Source of the DNA: Burkholderiales bacterium
GTDB taxonomy: Bacteria > Pseudomonadota > Gammaproteobacteria > Burkholderiales > Burkholderiaceae_C
DNA: 64,000 bases
Reading direction: 5' to 3'
Assembly: GCA_029268225.1 (NCBI GenBank)
Contig: JAJUGJ010000006.1
Coordinates: 62,001 to 126,000, forward strand
The notes under the pieces were generated by a model. The model saw only the letters and a list, made by a program, of their open reading frames with translations, was not told the DNA's origin and did no database searches. The translations under genes were made by a program, and so were the position numbers. Shown in pieces: positions 17,228 through 25,337 of this stretch. The stretch's first letter is position 1. Every line of letters starts with the position of its first letter.

Positions 17228-17614
17228 ATGAACGCAGCCATTCTGGATTTTCCTCACGCAGCGCAGGAGTCCGGCCACCAAGAGGCCGACGTGGCCTGGA
17301 CCCCGGTGTGCGCCGTGGAAGACATCGTGCCCAACACCGGGGTGTGTGCCCTGGTGGCAGGGCGGCACGTTGCCGTGTTTCGCGTGGGACAGGATCAGTT
17401 CTATGCGATCGATAACATTGACCCAAAGACAGGTGCCAGCGTGCTGTCTCGTGGTCTCATCGGCAGTTTGGGTGGGCGCATCGTGGTGGCATCGCCCCTG
17501 TACAAGCAACACATCGAGCTGAGTAGCGGCGAGTGTCTGGAGTCCCCCGCATACTCCGTGCAGGCGCACCGCGTCAGCATTCACGCTGGGCAGGTGCGCG
17601 TCGCCTTGGCATGA
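17228..17614 (+). CDS. nirD: Nitrite reductase [NAD(P)H], small subunit
   Basis: The 128-residue Rieske-fold partner of NirB. As usual for NirD it keeps the fold (AVFRVGQDQFYAIDNIDP, RIVVASPLYKQHIELSSGEC) but lacks the Cys and His cluster ligands of true Rieske proteins. It follows nirB by 21 bases with a strong ribosome binding site (AAGGAG), so it is co-transcribed and co-translated with it. The start ATG at 17228 is unambiguous. Confidence 0.95.
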   Translation: MNAAILDFPHAAQESGHQEADVAWTPVCAVEDIVPNTGVCALVAGRHVAVFRVGQDQFYAIDNIDPKTGASVLSRGLIGSLGGRIVVASPLYKQHIELSSGECLESPAYSVQAHRVSIHAGQVRVALA

Positions 17615-17665
17615 GCCAGGTGCCTGACGCTGTCCCACATGTTTCCGTGACCTATCTGCTTGCTC

Positions 17666-18985
17666 ATGACCTTGTCCGCCTCTCACCTTGTCCTGCGTGC
17701 CAAACAAATCGAGCTCGATGCCGTGCGGCATCTCGCAGAGCGCGTCGAATTGGCCGGGGTGGTGGGGCAGCTCATTGACGCACTGCAGCGTGAACGGGGG
17801 GCGGCCAGCGTTTACCTGGCCTCCGCCGGTCAACGTTTTGAGGTGGAACGCCAAGCGGCAGTGGATGCTGTGCGTCCTCTCGAAGGCAGCTTGCTTGCCT
17901 TGTTCAGTGAGCAGGGGCTGCGCACGCATGGCACCAGCGCCCGAACCCTGGCGTTGATGGCCTGGGTGCATTTGGATTTGCAGGCCTTGGCTGCCTTGCG
18001 CTTGCAGATTGAGCAGCGACAGCCCACCGCGCACGAGGTGGTGGCCGCGTACAGCCGTGTGATCGCCGGCTTGGTCGAGCTGATCTATCAGTTGGCTGAG
18101 GCTGCGCCTCATCCTGGCATCTCTCGCTTGTTGGTGGCCCTGGTCCACCTGATTCAAGGCAAGGAGGCCGCGGGTCAGGAGCGTGCGGTGGGGGCGGCCC
18201 TCTTTGCATCAGGTGCCTGCAGCGAGGATCAGCAACTGCGCATTGTCAAGCTCATTGAAGCACAAGAGCACAGCCTCAAGGTGTTCGAGGAGTTCGCGCC
18301 GATCAACCTGCAGTCACAATGGCAGCAGCACCAGTTGACACCTCCCGTGGCCATGCTGGAACGCCTGCGTCGTACCTTGTGCACGGCCCGACATGGCACT
18401 GTCCTTGATCCACGCCTGAGTGACAGTTGGTTCGAGGCGGCCAGCGTGCGCATTGCCGCGCTATGGCAATGTGAGGTCGAGCTCGTCGAGGCTTTGCGTC
18501 AGGCGTGTGCAGCGCAGCTTGACGCGAACCAACAAGACCTGCGTGACGCAGAAGGCCTGCTCAGGCGGTTGCGTGACAACCCGCCCCCCCACACCGATGC
18601 CGTCAGCCGGTTTTTCAACACCCATGAGCAGCCGGATGCGGCGCCAGTCCTGGGTGCCCAACCCGATGGCAAGAGCCACAGAAGCGATGCACATGACGCT
18701 GCCAAGGTTTCGTCTCTGGAAGACATGCTGCAGGCACAAACCGCTCGCCTGGCCAGCATGGAGTCCGAGTTGGAGACGGCCCGGCGAGCCCTGCACGAGC
18801 GCAAGCTCATCGAACGAGCCAAAGGTGCACTCATGGCGCGCATGGGTTTGACGGAGGAGGCGGCCTTTCGCGCTCTGCAGAAGACCTCCATGGATCACAA
18901 CCGCAAGCTCGTCGATGTGGCGGAGGCCGCGTTAGCCTTGCCCGATCTCGTGTTCGGGCCACGCCCCGATGTGCACCAAAACTGA
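17666..18985 (+). CDS. nasR: Nitrate-responsive antiterminator (NIT-ANTAR), NasR-type
   Basis: A cytoplasmic sensor that binds nitrate or nitrite through a NIT domain and then RNA through an ANTAR domain, allowing transcription past a leader terminator; this is established for NasR of Klebsiella. Here the NIT domain spans about residues 40-290 (QRERGAASVYLAS at its start). A coiled-coil linker (about 350-375, DMLQAQTARLASMESELET) follows, then the ANTAR domain (LIERAKGALMARMGLTEEAAF) at about 373-430. The start is ATG 17666 rather than a TTG two codons before. It lies 51 bases after nirD, between two structured leaders it may control. Confidence 0.9.
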   Translation: MTLSASHLVLRAKQIELDAVRHLAERVELAGVVGQLIDALQRERGAASVYLASAGQRFEVERQAAVDAVRPLEGSLLALFSEQGLRTHGTSARTLALMAWVHLDLQALAALRLQIEQRQPTAHEVVAAYSRVIAGLVELIYQLAEAAPHPGISRLLVALVHLIQGKEAAGQERAVGAALFASGACSEDQQLRIVKLIEAQEHSLKVFEEFAPINLQSQWQQHQLTPPVAMLERLRRTLCTARHGTVLDPRLSDSWFEAASVRIAALWQCEVELVEALRQACAAQLDANQQDLRDAEGLLRRLRDNPPPHTDAVSRFFNTHEQPDAAPVLGAQPDGKSHRSDAHDAAKVSSLEDMLQAQTARLASMESELETARRALHERKLIERAKGALMARMGLTEEAAFRALQKTSMDHNRKLVDVAEAALALPDLVFGPRPDVHQN

Positions 18986-19000
18986 ACGCGCGCGCACCAT
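18972..19000 (+). promoter_or_regulatory. Possible NtrC-like sites upstream of nirC
   Basis: TGCACCA at 18972-18978 and GCACCAT at 18994-19000 resemble NtrC half-sites (TGCACCA). They lie roughly 40 to 65 bases upstream of the nirC sigma-54 promoter. The opposite half-sites are weak (TTGGCGG after the second), so this is only a candidate. Confidence 0.3.
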
Positions 19001-19038
19001 CTTGGCGGCGTTGCGCCGTCGCGCATGCCCATCCGACC

Positions 19039-19055
19039 TGGCACAGAACATGCAT
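19039..19055 (+). promoter_or_regulatory. Sigma-54 promoter of nirC
   Basis: TGGCACAGAACATGCAT has GG at 19040-19041 and GC at 19052-19053, exactly 10 bases apart, with TGGCAC and TGCA matching the -24/-12 consensus. Transcription would begin near 19065, giving a leader of about 120 bases before nirC, separate from the nirBD transcript. Confidence 0.75.
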
Positions 19056-19068
19056 TCAAAAGTGGCAT

Positions 19069-19158
19069 CAAGCTGAAGACGGCTTGCCTGTTTGGATGAC
19101 GGCGTCCTGACACTGTCCCTGCGCATTGCAGGGGGTGTCAGACGCCGTTTTCATTTTG
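19069..19158 (+). terminator. Leader hairpin and terminator before nirC, candidate NasR-controlled attenuator
   Basis: A small hairpin (CAAGC 19069-19073 / GCTTG 19082-19086, six-base inner loop GAAGAC if a T-G pair closes it) precedes a very long hairpin at 19099-19148. The long stem pairs ACGGCGTC with GACGCCGT, TGACAC with GTGTCA and CCCTG with CAGGG (19 base pairs with small bulges) and is followed by TTTCATTTT. It lies between nasR and nirC, downstream of the nirC sigma-54 promoter. This is the arrangement of a terminator relieved by an ANTAR protein; it could also be a simple terminator for nasR. Confidence 0.7.
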
Positions 19159-19185
19159 AGTCTCCCTTTCTTTCAAGGATGCACC

Positions 19186-19998
19186 ATGGCCTACCTTGCC
19201 CCTGCCGAGTTCGTGACCAAGATGGTCGACGCTGGCGAATCCAAATTGCTCATGTCCACCCGTGACACCCTTATTCGCGCCTTCATGGCGGGAGCCATCC
19301 TCTCACTCGCCGCAGCCTTTGCGGTCTCGGTCAGCGTCAACACAGGCAATCCCTTGCTCGGCGCCTTGCTGTTCCCGGTGGGCTTTTGCATGCTCTACCT
19401 CATGGGTTTTGATTTGCTGACAGGCGTCTTCACACTGGCACCGCTGGCCGTGTTCGACAAGCGTCCAGGCGCCACCTGGGGTGGGGTGATGCGTAACTGG
19501 GGTTTGGTGTTCACAGGCAACTTTGCCGGCGCGCTCACCGTGGCCTTCTTCATGGCCATCATCTTTACGTTTGGCTTCAGTGAGGCGCCCAATGCCATTG
19601 GGCAGAAGATTGGTCACATCGGCGAGGGTCGTACTCTCGGCTATGCCGAGCACGGCGCAGCCGGCATGCTCACCCTGTTCATCCGCGGTGTGATGTGCAA
19701 CTGGATGGTGTCCACGGGCGTCGTGGCCGCCATGATGTCCACCTCGGTGTCCGGCAAGGTCATTGGCATGTGGATGCCCATCCTCGTGTTCTTCTACATG
19801 GGCTTTGAGCATTCCATCGTCAACATGTTCCTCTTTCCTTCCGGGCTCATGCTGGGCGGCAACTTCACCATCATGGACTACCTGATCTGGAATGAAATCC
19901 CCACTGTCCTCGGCAATCTGGTTGGCGGCTTGACCTTTGTGGGGGCGACCTTGTATGCCACCCATTACAAACCTGCTCCCAAGCGCGTCACCGCCTGA
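19186..19998 (+). CDS. nirC: Formate/nitrite transporter family channel
   Basis: A pentameric inner-membrane channel that moves nitrite (or formate) across the membrane. The 270-residue protein has six hydrophobic helices and family segments FPVGFCMLYLMGFDLLTG and VTGNFAGA-like FTGNFAGAL, plus FEHSIVNMFLFP near the C-terminal part. The ATG at 19186 has AAGGA about 6 bases upstream and is preferred to the in-frame codon at 19126, which lies inside the leader hairpin. Context with nirBD and nasR makes nitrite uptake or export the likely role. Confidence 0.9.
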   Translation: MAYLAPAEFVTKMVDAGESKLLMSTRDTLIRAFMAGAILSLAAAFAVSVSVNTGNPLLGALLFPVGFCMLYLMGFDLLTGVFTLAPLAVFDKRPGATWGGVMRNWGLVFTGNFAGALTVAFFMAIIFTFGFSEAPNAIGQKIGHIGEGRTLGYAEHGAAGMLTLFIRGVMCNWMVSTGVVAAMMSTSVSGKVIGMWMPILVFFYMGFEHSIVNMFLFPSGLMLGGNFTIMDYLIWNEIPTVLGNLVGGLTFVGATLYATHYKPAPKRVTA

Positions 19999-20024
19999 GC
20001 CTGCGCATCTCCTTGGCCAGCATC

Positions 20025-21761
20025 ATGAGCGCCAGCTTGCGCCTCACCCTGGGGCAACACTCTCAGGCTGGCCATAAACCCCTCAATCAGGACTTCCATG
20101 GTGCGGTGCTGCCTGCTGAGCCCCATTTGAGTACCAAGGGGGTGGTCGTGGCACTGGCCGATGGCATCAGCAGCAGTGCCGTCAGTCACATTGCCAGCGC
20201 CGCAGCGGTGCGTGGCTTTCTGGACGACTACTACGGCACCTCCGAAGCCTGGACGGTGCGGCGCGCCGCCCAGAGGGTGCTGAGTGCGACCAATTCCTGG
20301 TTACACGCGCAGACCCAGCGAAGCGATGCGCGTTTTGACAAGGATCGGGGTTACGTTTGCACCTTCAGTGCCTTGATTCTCAAAGGCCGCATGGCACATC
20401 TGGTGCACGTAGGGGACACCCGCGTCTACCGCGTTCATCTCCACGCGCTGGAACAACTGAGTGACGATCACCGCGTGCGTGTCTCCGAGACGGATACCTA
20501 CCTGGGTCGGGCACTGGGGACGGCTGCCACCCTTGAAATTGACCATCGAAGTTGGTCCCTGGAAGCCGGTGAGCTGTATTTGCTTGCCACCGACGGTGCG
20601 TACGAGTACCTCGATGCCGACACGGTGAATGCCGTCTGCATCGAGAGCCCCGACAATCTGGACCTTGCCGCACAGAGGTTGACCGAGGTGGCCCTGCAGC
20701 GTGGCAGCCGAGACAATCTCACCGTGCAACTTGTGCGCATCGATGCCTTGCCTGACGCCGAGGTGGGCCAGCACCTCACACAGCGAGACGGCCTCAGGTT
20801 GCCGCCGCCACTGAAGGCGGGAGACGAGTTCGAGGGTTACCACATCGTGCGGGAAGTGCACGCCAGCTCGCGCAGCCACGTCTTTCAGGCGCTGGATCTG
20901 CACACGCGGCAAACCGTGGTGCTGAAGACGCCTTCGGTGGACCTGCGTGAGCAGCCCGATTATCTGGATCGCCTGCTGCTGGAAGAGTGGATTGCCCACC
21001 GCCTCGACAGTCCCCACGTGGTCAAGGCGCTGCCTCCACCCCGTCCGCGAGCGCATCTCTTCGTTGCCCTTGAGCACATTGACGGGCAGACTCTGGCGCA
21101 GTGGATGGTTGACCACCCTGAGCCGAGCCTTCACGCCGTGCGGGAGGTGATTGCCCAAGCCGCCAAGGGCCTACAGGCCTTTCACCGTAAGGAAATGTTG
21201 CACCAGGACCTGAGGCCCGAGAACCTCATGCTTGACCGTCTCGGCACTGTGAAGATCATTGACCTGGGCGCCGCCCATGTGGCCGGCTTGAGCGAAGTGG
21301 CTGGCGATGCGCAAGCTCGGGCTCTGATGGGCACGCTGCAATACACCGCGCCCGAGTACTTCGTAGGCGGGCAGGGCAGTCCGTCCTCCGAACTCTTCTC
21401 CCTGGCGGTGTTGACCTATCAGATGCTCACCGGCCATCTACCTTATGGGCTGCAGGTGACACGGCTTCGATCGCTCGCCGATCTCGGAAAGCTGCGCTAC
21501 ACCTCTGTCCGCAGCCGGCGACCCGACCTGCCCTTGTGGCTGGATGCTGTCCTGCAACGCGCGTTACATCCCCAGCCCCATCGTCGCCAGGAGGCCATCA
21601 CAGAGTTCGTTCAGGATCTCCGTGCGCCCGGTGCGCGCTATCGACGAGATCGCCCGCCAGCGATGATCGAACGCAATCCGGTCCTGTTCTGGCAAACCTT
21701 GACCATCATCCTGGCAGGCGCCGTGTTGATCTTATTGGCCTTGCGAGCCGTGGGGCGCTGA
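20025..21761 (+). CDS. Fused PP2C phosphatase / Ser-Thr kinase with C-terminal membrane anchor
   Basis: A 578-residue protein joining two opposing activities. Residues 1-245 are a PP2C domain with the metal-binding Asp residues in NQDFHGA, ADGISSS, VHVGDTRVYR, LATDGAYEYL and GSRDNLT. Residues about 270-540 form a protein kinase: the Lys in VVLKT, Glu in LLLEEWIAH, catalytic loop HQDLRPENLML (Gln replaces the usual Arg of HRD) and DLG in place of DFG. A single helix (about 552-575) anchors the C-terminus. Genes of this type are often next to nitrite or nitrate transport genes, and this one begins 26 bases after nirC. Its substrate is not known. The ATG at 20025 is chosen over a TTG at 20013. 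Confidence 0.88.
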   Translation: MSASLRLTLGQHSQAGHKPLNQDFHGAVLPAEPHLSTKGVVVALADGISSSAVSHIASAAAVRGFLDDYYGTSEAWTVRRAAQRVLSATNSWLHAQTQRSDARFDKDRGYVCTFSALILKGRMAHLVHVGDTRVYRVHLHALEQLSDDHRVRVSETDTYLGRALGTAATLEIDHRSWSLEAGELYLLATDGAYEYLDADTVNAVCIESPDNLDLAAQRLTEVALQRGSRDNLTVQLVRIDALPDAEVGQHLTQRDGLRLPPPLKAGDEFEGYHIVREVHASSRSHVFQALDLHTRQTVVLKTPSVDLREQPDYLDRLLLEEWIAHRLDSPHVVKALPPPRPRAHLFVALEHIDGQTLAQWMVDHPEPSLHAVREVIAQAAKGLQAFHRKEMLHQDLRPENLMLDRLGTVKIIDLGAAHVAGLSEVAGDAQARALMGTLQYTAPEYFVGGQGSPSSELFSLAVLTYQMLTGHLPYGLQVTRLRSLADLGKLRYTSVRSRRPDLPLWLDAVLQRALHPQPHRRQEAITEFVQDLRAPGARYRRDRPPAMIERNPVLFWQTLTIILAGAVLILLALRAVGR

Positions 21762-21767
21762 CCTCCA

Positions 21768-22286
21768 TCAGAGAGGCGGGACATCCTCAGACAGGATCTG
21801 CTGATAAAAGTCCACGTCCAACCACCGGCCGAACTTGAACCCCGCCTGGCGCAGCGTCCCCGCATGTGTGAAGCCCATTTGGATGTGCAGATCAATGCTG
21901 GCCTGATTGCTCGCGTCGATCACGCCGATCATCACGTGGAGATTCTGCGCTCTGGCTCGTTCCAGCAGGCGCCGCATCAGTTCCTTTGCCAAGCCACGCC
22001 GGCGATGGGCCGCATGCACATACACAGAATGCTCGACGGTGCGTCGATAGCCCGCCCATGGTCGAAACGTGCCGTACGAGGCGAATCCCATCAACTCACC
22101 ATCATCCGACACTGCCCCGATGACGGGAAAGTGGCCCGACTCCTTGGTGCTGAACCAGCTTCGCATGTGGTCCATGGTGCGCGGCTCGTGGTCGTACAGG
22201 GCCGTCGAGGTCAGGATGGCCTCATTGAAGATGGCCAGGATCGGCTCGGCATGTGCTTCAAATGTGCAGTCCACCCAAGAGATCAT
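21768..22286 (-). CDS. GNAT N-acetyltransferase (phosphinothricin acetyltransferase-like)
   Basis: A 172-residue acetyl-CoA-dependent acetyltransferase. It begins with the family's N-terminal strand and ILAIFNEAILTSTALYDHEP, and the acetyl-CoA pocket is VHAAHRRRGLAKELMRRLL (about 92-110). The later segments IDASNQASIDLHIQMGF and GRWLDVDFYQ match the PAT/YncA group, which acetylates phosphinothricin or methionine analogues. It overlaps the stop of the tyrosine phosphatase gene by 4 bases and is probably co-transcribed with it; 6 bases separate it from the convergent kinase gene. Confidence 0.88.
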   Translation of the reverse strand: MISWVDCTFEAHAEPILAIFNEAILTSTALYDHEPRTMDHMRSWFSTKESGHFPVIGAVSDDGELMGFASYGTFRPWAGYRRTVEHSVYVHAAHRRRGLAKELMRRLLERARAQNLHVMIGVIDASNQASIDLHIQMGFTHAGTLRQAGFKFGRWLDVDFYQQILSEDVPPL

Positions 22287-22771
22287 GGCCGCCCCAATTC
22301 CAACTGGCGCATCATCTTGTTCATGATTGCCGCCACCCCGCCCTCACAAAGGCGAAGCACCGTCGTGAAGCCCTCGACATTGCCGTAATACGGATCAGGC
22401 ACATCCAGATCGCCGTCATGATCGGCAAAGCGCAAGAACAGGTCCAGCTTGTGCTGAAACTCCGGCGGGCACTGGCGCTGCAGGGCGTTCAACACGCTCT
22501 CATCCATGGCCAAAATCAGGTCGAATTGCGCAAAGTCTTGCGCTTTGACCTGACGCGAGCGAATGCGCTCGATGTGTCGGTAGCCACCCGCCAGCGCGCA
22601 TGTGATCGCTCGGCGGTCAGGCTTTTCCTTCAGATGGCTGCGCCCGATCGCTGCCGAGTCAACTTGCAACACAGAAGCAAGTCCTCGACGCGCCAAAACA
22701 TCATGGAACACCGCCTCCGCCAGGGGAGAACGACAGATATTGCCCAGGCAGACCAGCAGGATGCGATACAT
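22283..22771 (-). CDS. Low-molecular-weight protein-tyrosine phosphatase
   Basis: A 162-residue LMW-PTP with the complete P-loop CLGNICRS near the N-terminus and the general acid Asp in DVPDPYYG. In many bacteria such enzymes (Wzb, EpsP) remove phosphate from the tyrosine kinase that controls exopolysaccharide length. Here the gene is divergent from the exopolysaccharide operon, 313 bases away, and the operon encodes a tyrosine kinase at 25338-26306, so it is the natural candidate partner. That link is inference. A second LMW-PTP domain is fused to an ATP-grasp protein at 47301-49010. Confidence 0.92.
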   Translation of the reverse strand: MYRILLVCLGNICRSPLAEAVFHDVLARRGLASVLQVDSAAIGRSHLKEKPDRRAITCALAGGYRHIERIRSRQVKAQDFAQFDLILAMDESVLNALQRQCPPEFQHKLDLFLRFADHDGDLDVPDPYYGNVEGFTTVLRLCEGGVAAIMNKMMRQLELGRP

Positions 22772-23084
22772 AAGGCTGAAATTCTAGCGACCTTGCCGGT
22801 ACGGCGTCCGGCCACCCTTGAGAGCACCACCGGTGCGGCGGGTATCCCTAATATGGGGGATTGATTTCAGCTGCATGCAAATACTTTTTTATTTTGTCCT
22901 GAGATGCAGGCAGACATATTTCCGTCATATCTGGTCATTCGATTGCCATGTCGGCCCCCTCTGATGAGGGGGCTCTCAGGGCAAATACGGGGGCTGGTAA
23001 TGAAGATGCTTTCAGTTGACGCATGTCTGCGCTACATTCCAAATAATCTGTCATGGGCATTTTTACAAATCGCAGGAGCTCGCC
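22772..23084 (+). promoter_or_regulatory. Upstream region of the XrtA exopolysaccharide operon
   Basis: A 313-base gap with no gene. It holds an inverted pair CTGCAT (22871-22876) / ATGCAG (22904-22909) flanking an AT-rich run, a perfect 8-bp GC hairpin at 22954-22973 (GCCCCCTC, loop TGAT, GAGGGGGC), a sigma-54-like element at 22995-23010 (GG and GC 10 bases apart, but weak in the CAC part), and a TTGACG -35-like box at 23016 without a convincing -10. The region surely holds the operon promoter; which element is used cannot be decided by reading. Confidence 0.5.
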
Positions 23085-23717
23085 TTGAAGCTGTTGACAT
23101 CCAGAAGTCGGACCATGTTGGGTGCTGTGTCCCTGGTCCTGGGTTCGGCCTTGGTGGCCGGTTGTGCCAATACCGGTGGGTATCCCGCGGCGCCCGCAGG
23201 TGCTGCATCCCCCGACTACAACTACATCGTTGGCCCCGGCGATACCCTGAGCATCAACGTTTGGCGCAACCCCGAACTGTCGGGCTCTGTGCCTGTTCGC
23301 CCCGACGGCAAGGTTTCCACCCCGCTGGTTGACGAAATGGTTGCCCAAGGCAAGACCTCCACGCAAATCGCGCGCGATGTCGAAAAGGCGCTGAGCAAGT
23401 ATGTGCGCGATCCTGTGGTCACTGTCATCGTGACCAGTTTCGTGGGTCCTTACAGCGAGCAGATTCGCGTGGTGGGAGAGGCAGCCAAACCGCAGTTCCT
23501 GCCCTTCAAGCAAAAGATGACCGTGCTCGACGTGATGATCGCAGCCGGAGGACTCACTGATTTTGCGGACGGCAACAACGCCACGATCGTGCGAGCCTCA
23601 GAGAACAACAAGCGCTACACGGTGCGTCTGAATGACTTGCTCAAGCGCGGTGACATTTCAGCCAACGTTGAAATGCTGCCGGGCGACATTCTCATCATTC
23701 CTCAGAGTTGGTTCTGA
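23085..23717 (+). CDS. XrtA-system polysaccharide export lipoprotein (Wza/EpsE-like)
   Basis: An outer-membrane export protein that forms the exit channel for the exopolysaccharide. It has a lipoprotein signal peptide with lipobox LVAGC (Cys at about 27), a polysaccharide-export domain beginning YNYIVGPGDTLSINVWRNPEL, and a SLBB domain (IRVVGEAAKPQFLPF onward). The start is a TTG at 23085, chosen because AGGAG lies 6 bases upstream and the signal peptide fits (MKLLTSRSRTMLGAVSLVLG); the longer open frame upstream has no such site. It is the first gene of the plus-strand operon. Length 210 is short but normal for the XrtA subtype. Confidence 0.9.
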   Translation: MKLLTSRSRTMLGAVSLVLGSALVAGCANTGGYPAAPAGAASPDYNYIVGPGDTLSINVWRNPELSGSVPVRPDGKVSTPLVDEMVAQGKTSTQIARDVEKALSKYVRDPVVTVIVTSFVGPYSEQIRVVGEAAKPQFLPFKQKMTVLDVMIAAGGLTDFADGNNATIVRASENNKRYTVRLNDLLKRGDISANVEMLPGDILIIPQSWF

Positions 23718-23771
23718 GCACGCGACACCTCGTCCGAGGTGTCCTGATCCCTTACCGTTTGCGTTGTCTGC

Positions 23772-25331
23772 ATGGATGAACTATTAAAGCAACTCTCCAC
23801 CATTCTCAGGGGGATGTGGAAGTACCGGCGACTGGGTGTGGCCGTTTGTTGGGCGGTGGCCCTGGTGGGGGCCGTGTTGGTGTTCCTCATGCAGGACCGT
23901 TATGAAGCCTCGGCCCGGGTCTATGTTGACACCCAGAGCATCTTGCGTCCGCTGATGTCCGGGCTTGCCGTGCAGCCCAATGTGGAGCAGCAGGTGGCCA
24001 TGCTGAGCCGCACGCTCATCAGTCGTCCCACGGTTGAAAAGCTCATCCGTGCGGCCGACCTCGACCTTGGTACTCGCAACAAGGCCGAGCAAGAGGCGCT
24101 CATTGATGAGGTCATGAAAAGCATCCAGATCCGCATGGCGGGTCGTGACAACCTCTATACCCTGTCATACCGCGATGACACGCCCGAGCGCGCCCAGCGT
24201 GTGGTGCAGGCCTTGATGACCATCTTCGTCGAGTCCAGCCTGGGGGCTTCGCGCACCGACTCGGACACGGCGCGCCGGTTTCTGGACGAGCAGATCAAGG
24301 CCTACGAGGCCAAGCTGATAGAAGCCGAAACCCGCCTGAAGGAATTCAAGCTCAAGAACATCGCCCTGCAAACCCAAGGTGAGTTGGACGCGGCAGGTCG
24401 GGTGTCTGACATCGCCAGCTCTTTGAGTGCCGCGCGACTGGAACTGCGTGAGGCCGAGAGCGCGCGCGATGCTGCCCGTCGTCAGCTGGAGTTGGCCCGT
24501 GCCGCGGCGCCCAAGCTGTCCGACCCGAGCACGCCGGTTGCCACGCCAGAAATTGATGGGCGCATCGACGCACAGCGTCGCAACCTCGACGCATTGCTGC
24601 AGCGTTTCACCGAGGAGCATCCTGACGTCGCCAATACGCGTCGCCTGATTCGTGATCTCGAAGATCAGAAGCGACGCGAGATCGCGGCACTGCGTCAAGC
24701 GGCGGCCGCGGCGCCCAAGTCGGTGCTGACAGACAACTCGCCAGCGGTGATGGAGTACAGCCGCACTCTGGCGGCAGCCGAGTTGCAGGTGGCCTCGTTG
24801 CGCGCCCGTGTGGGCGAGTACACGGCACGGGCGGCTCGGGCACAAGACCAGATGAAAGTGGCCCCGCAGGTTGAGGCCGAACTGGCTCAGCTCAATCGCG
24901 ACTACGAAATCCATCGCAAGAACTACAACGACCTGGTGTCACGTCGTGAGTCTGCCAATCTCTCCGGTCAACTGGAGAACGCCTCCAACTTTGCAGACTT
25001 CCGCGTCATCGACCCGCCCCGTGCTGCCAACAAGCCCGTTGCCCCCAACCGTTTGCTGCTGCTGCCCCTGGCTCTGCTGGCTGGCTTGGCCGCTGGATTG
25101 GGCGTGACCTTCCTGATCAGCCAGATCCGACCGGTTTTCTTTGATGCGTCTTCCTTGCGTCATGCGACCGATCTGCCCTTGCTGGGTGTCGTGTCCCTGG
25201 TGACCAACGAGGCACATGTGCAGGCGGAGCGGCGTAGCCTCAAGCGCTTTGCAGGTGCTTTGATGGCCCTGGTGGCATTGTTTGCAGTCGGTATGGCCAC
25301 CCTGGCCTACCAAACGGGCTCCTTCAGTTGA
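23772..25331 (+). CDS. XrtA-system polysaccharide chain-length determinant (Wzz-like)
   Basis: An inner-membrane co-polymerase that sets polysaccharide chain length. The 519-residue protein has a first membrane helix at about 22-42, a periplasmic part with long coiled coils (about 160-400), and a last pair of helices (RLLLLPLALLAGLAAGLGVTF and a terminal one). The C-terminal proline-rich PPRAANKPVAPN before the helix is typical. It lacks a kinase domain; the kinase is the next gene. It matches the family of chain-length proteins found in exosortase loci (TIGR03007 by my reading). Confidence 0.9.
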   Translation: MDELLKQLSTILRGMWKYRRLGVAVCWAVALVGAVLVFLMQDRYEASARVYVDTQSILRPLMSGLAVQPNVEQQVAMLSRTLISRPTVEKLIRAADLDLGTRNKAEQEALIDEVMKSIQIRMAGRDNLYTLSYRDDTPERAQRVVQALMTIFVESSLGASRTDSDTARRFLDEQIKAYEAKLIEAETRLKEFKLKNIALQTQGELDAAGRVSDIASSLSAARLELREAESARDAARRQLELARAAAPKLSDPSTPVATPEIDGRIDAQRRNLDALLQRFTEEHPDVANTRRLIRDLEDQKRREIAALRQAAAAAPKSVLTDNSPAVMEYSRTLAAAELQVASLRARVGEYTARAARAQDQMKVAPQVEAELAQLNRDYEIHRKNYNDLVSRRESANLSGQLENASNFADFRVIDPPRAANKPVAPNRLLLLPLALLAGLAAGLGVTFLISQIRPVFFDASSLRHATDLPLLGVVSLVTNEAHVQAERRSLKRFAGALMALVALFAVGMATLAYQTGSFS

Positions 25332-25337
25332 TTGACC

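Noticed and set aside
23016..23084. Upstream start for the export lipoprotein gene at 23016
   Set aside because: It would put 23 polar residues before the lipoprotein signal peptide and has no ribosome binding site; TTG 23085 has AGGAG at the right distance.
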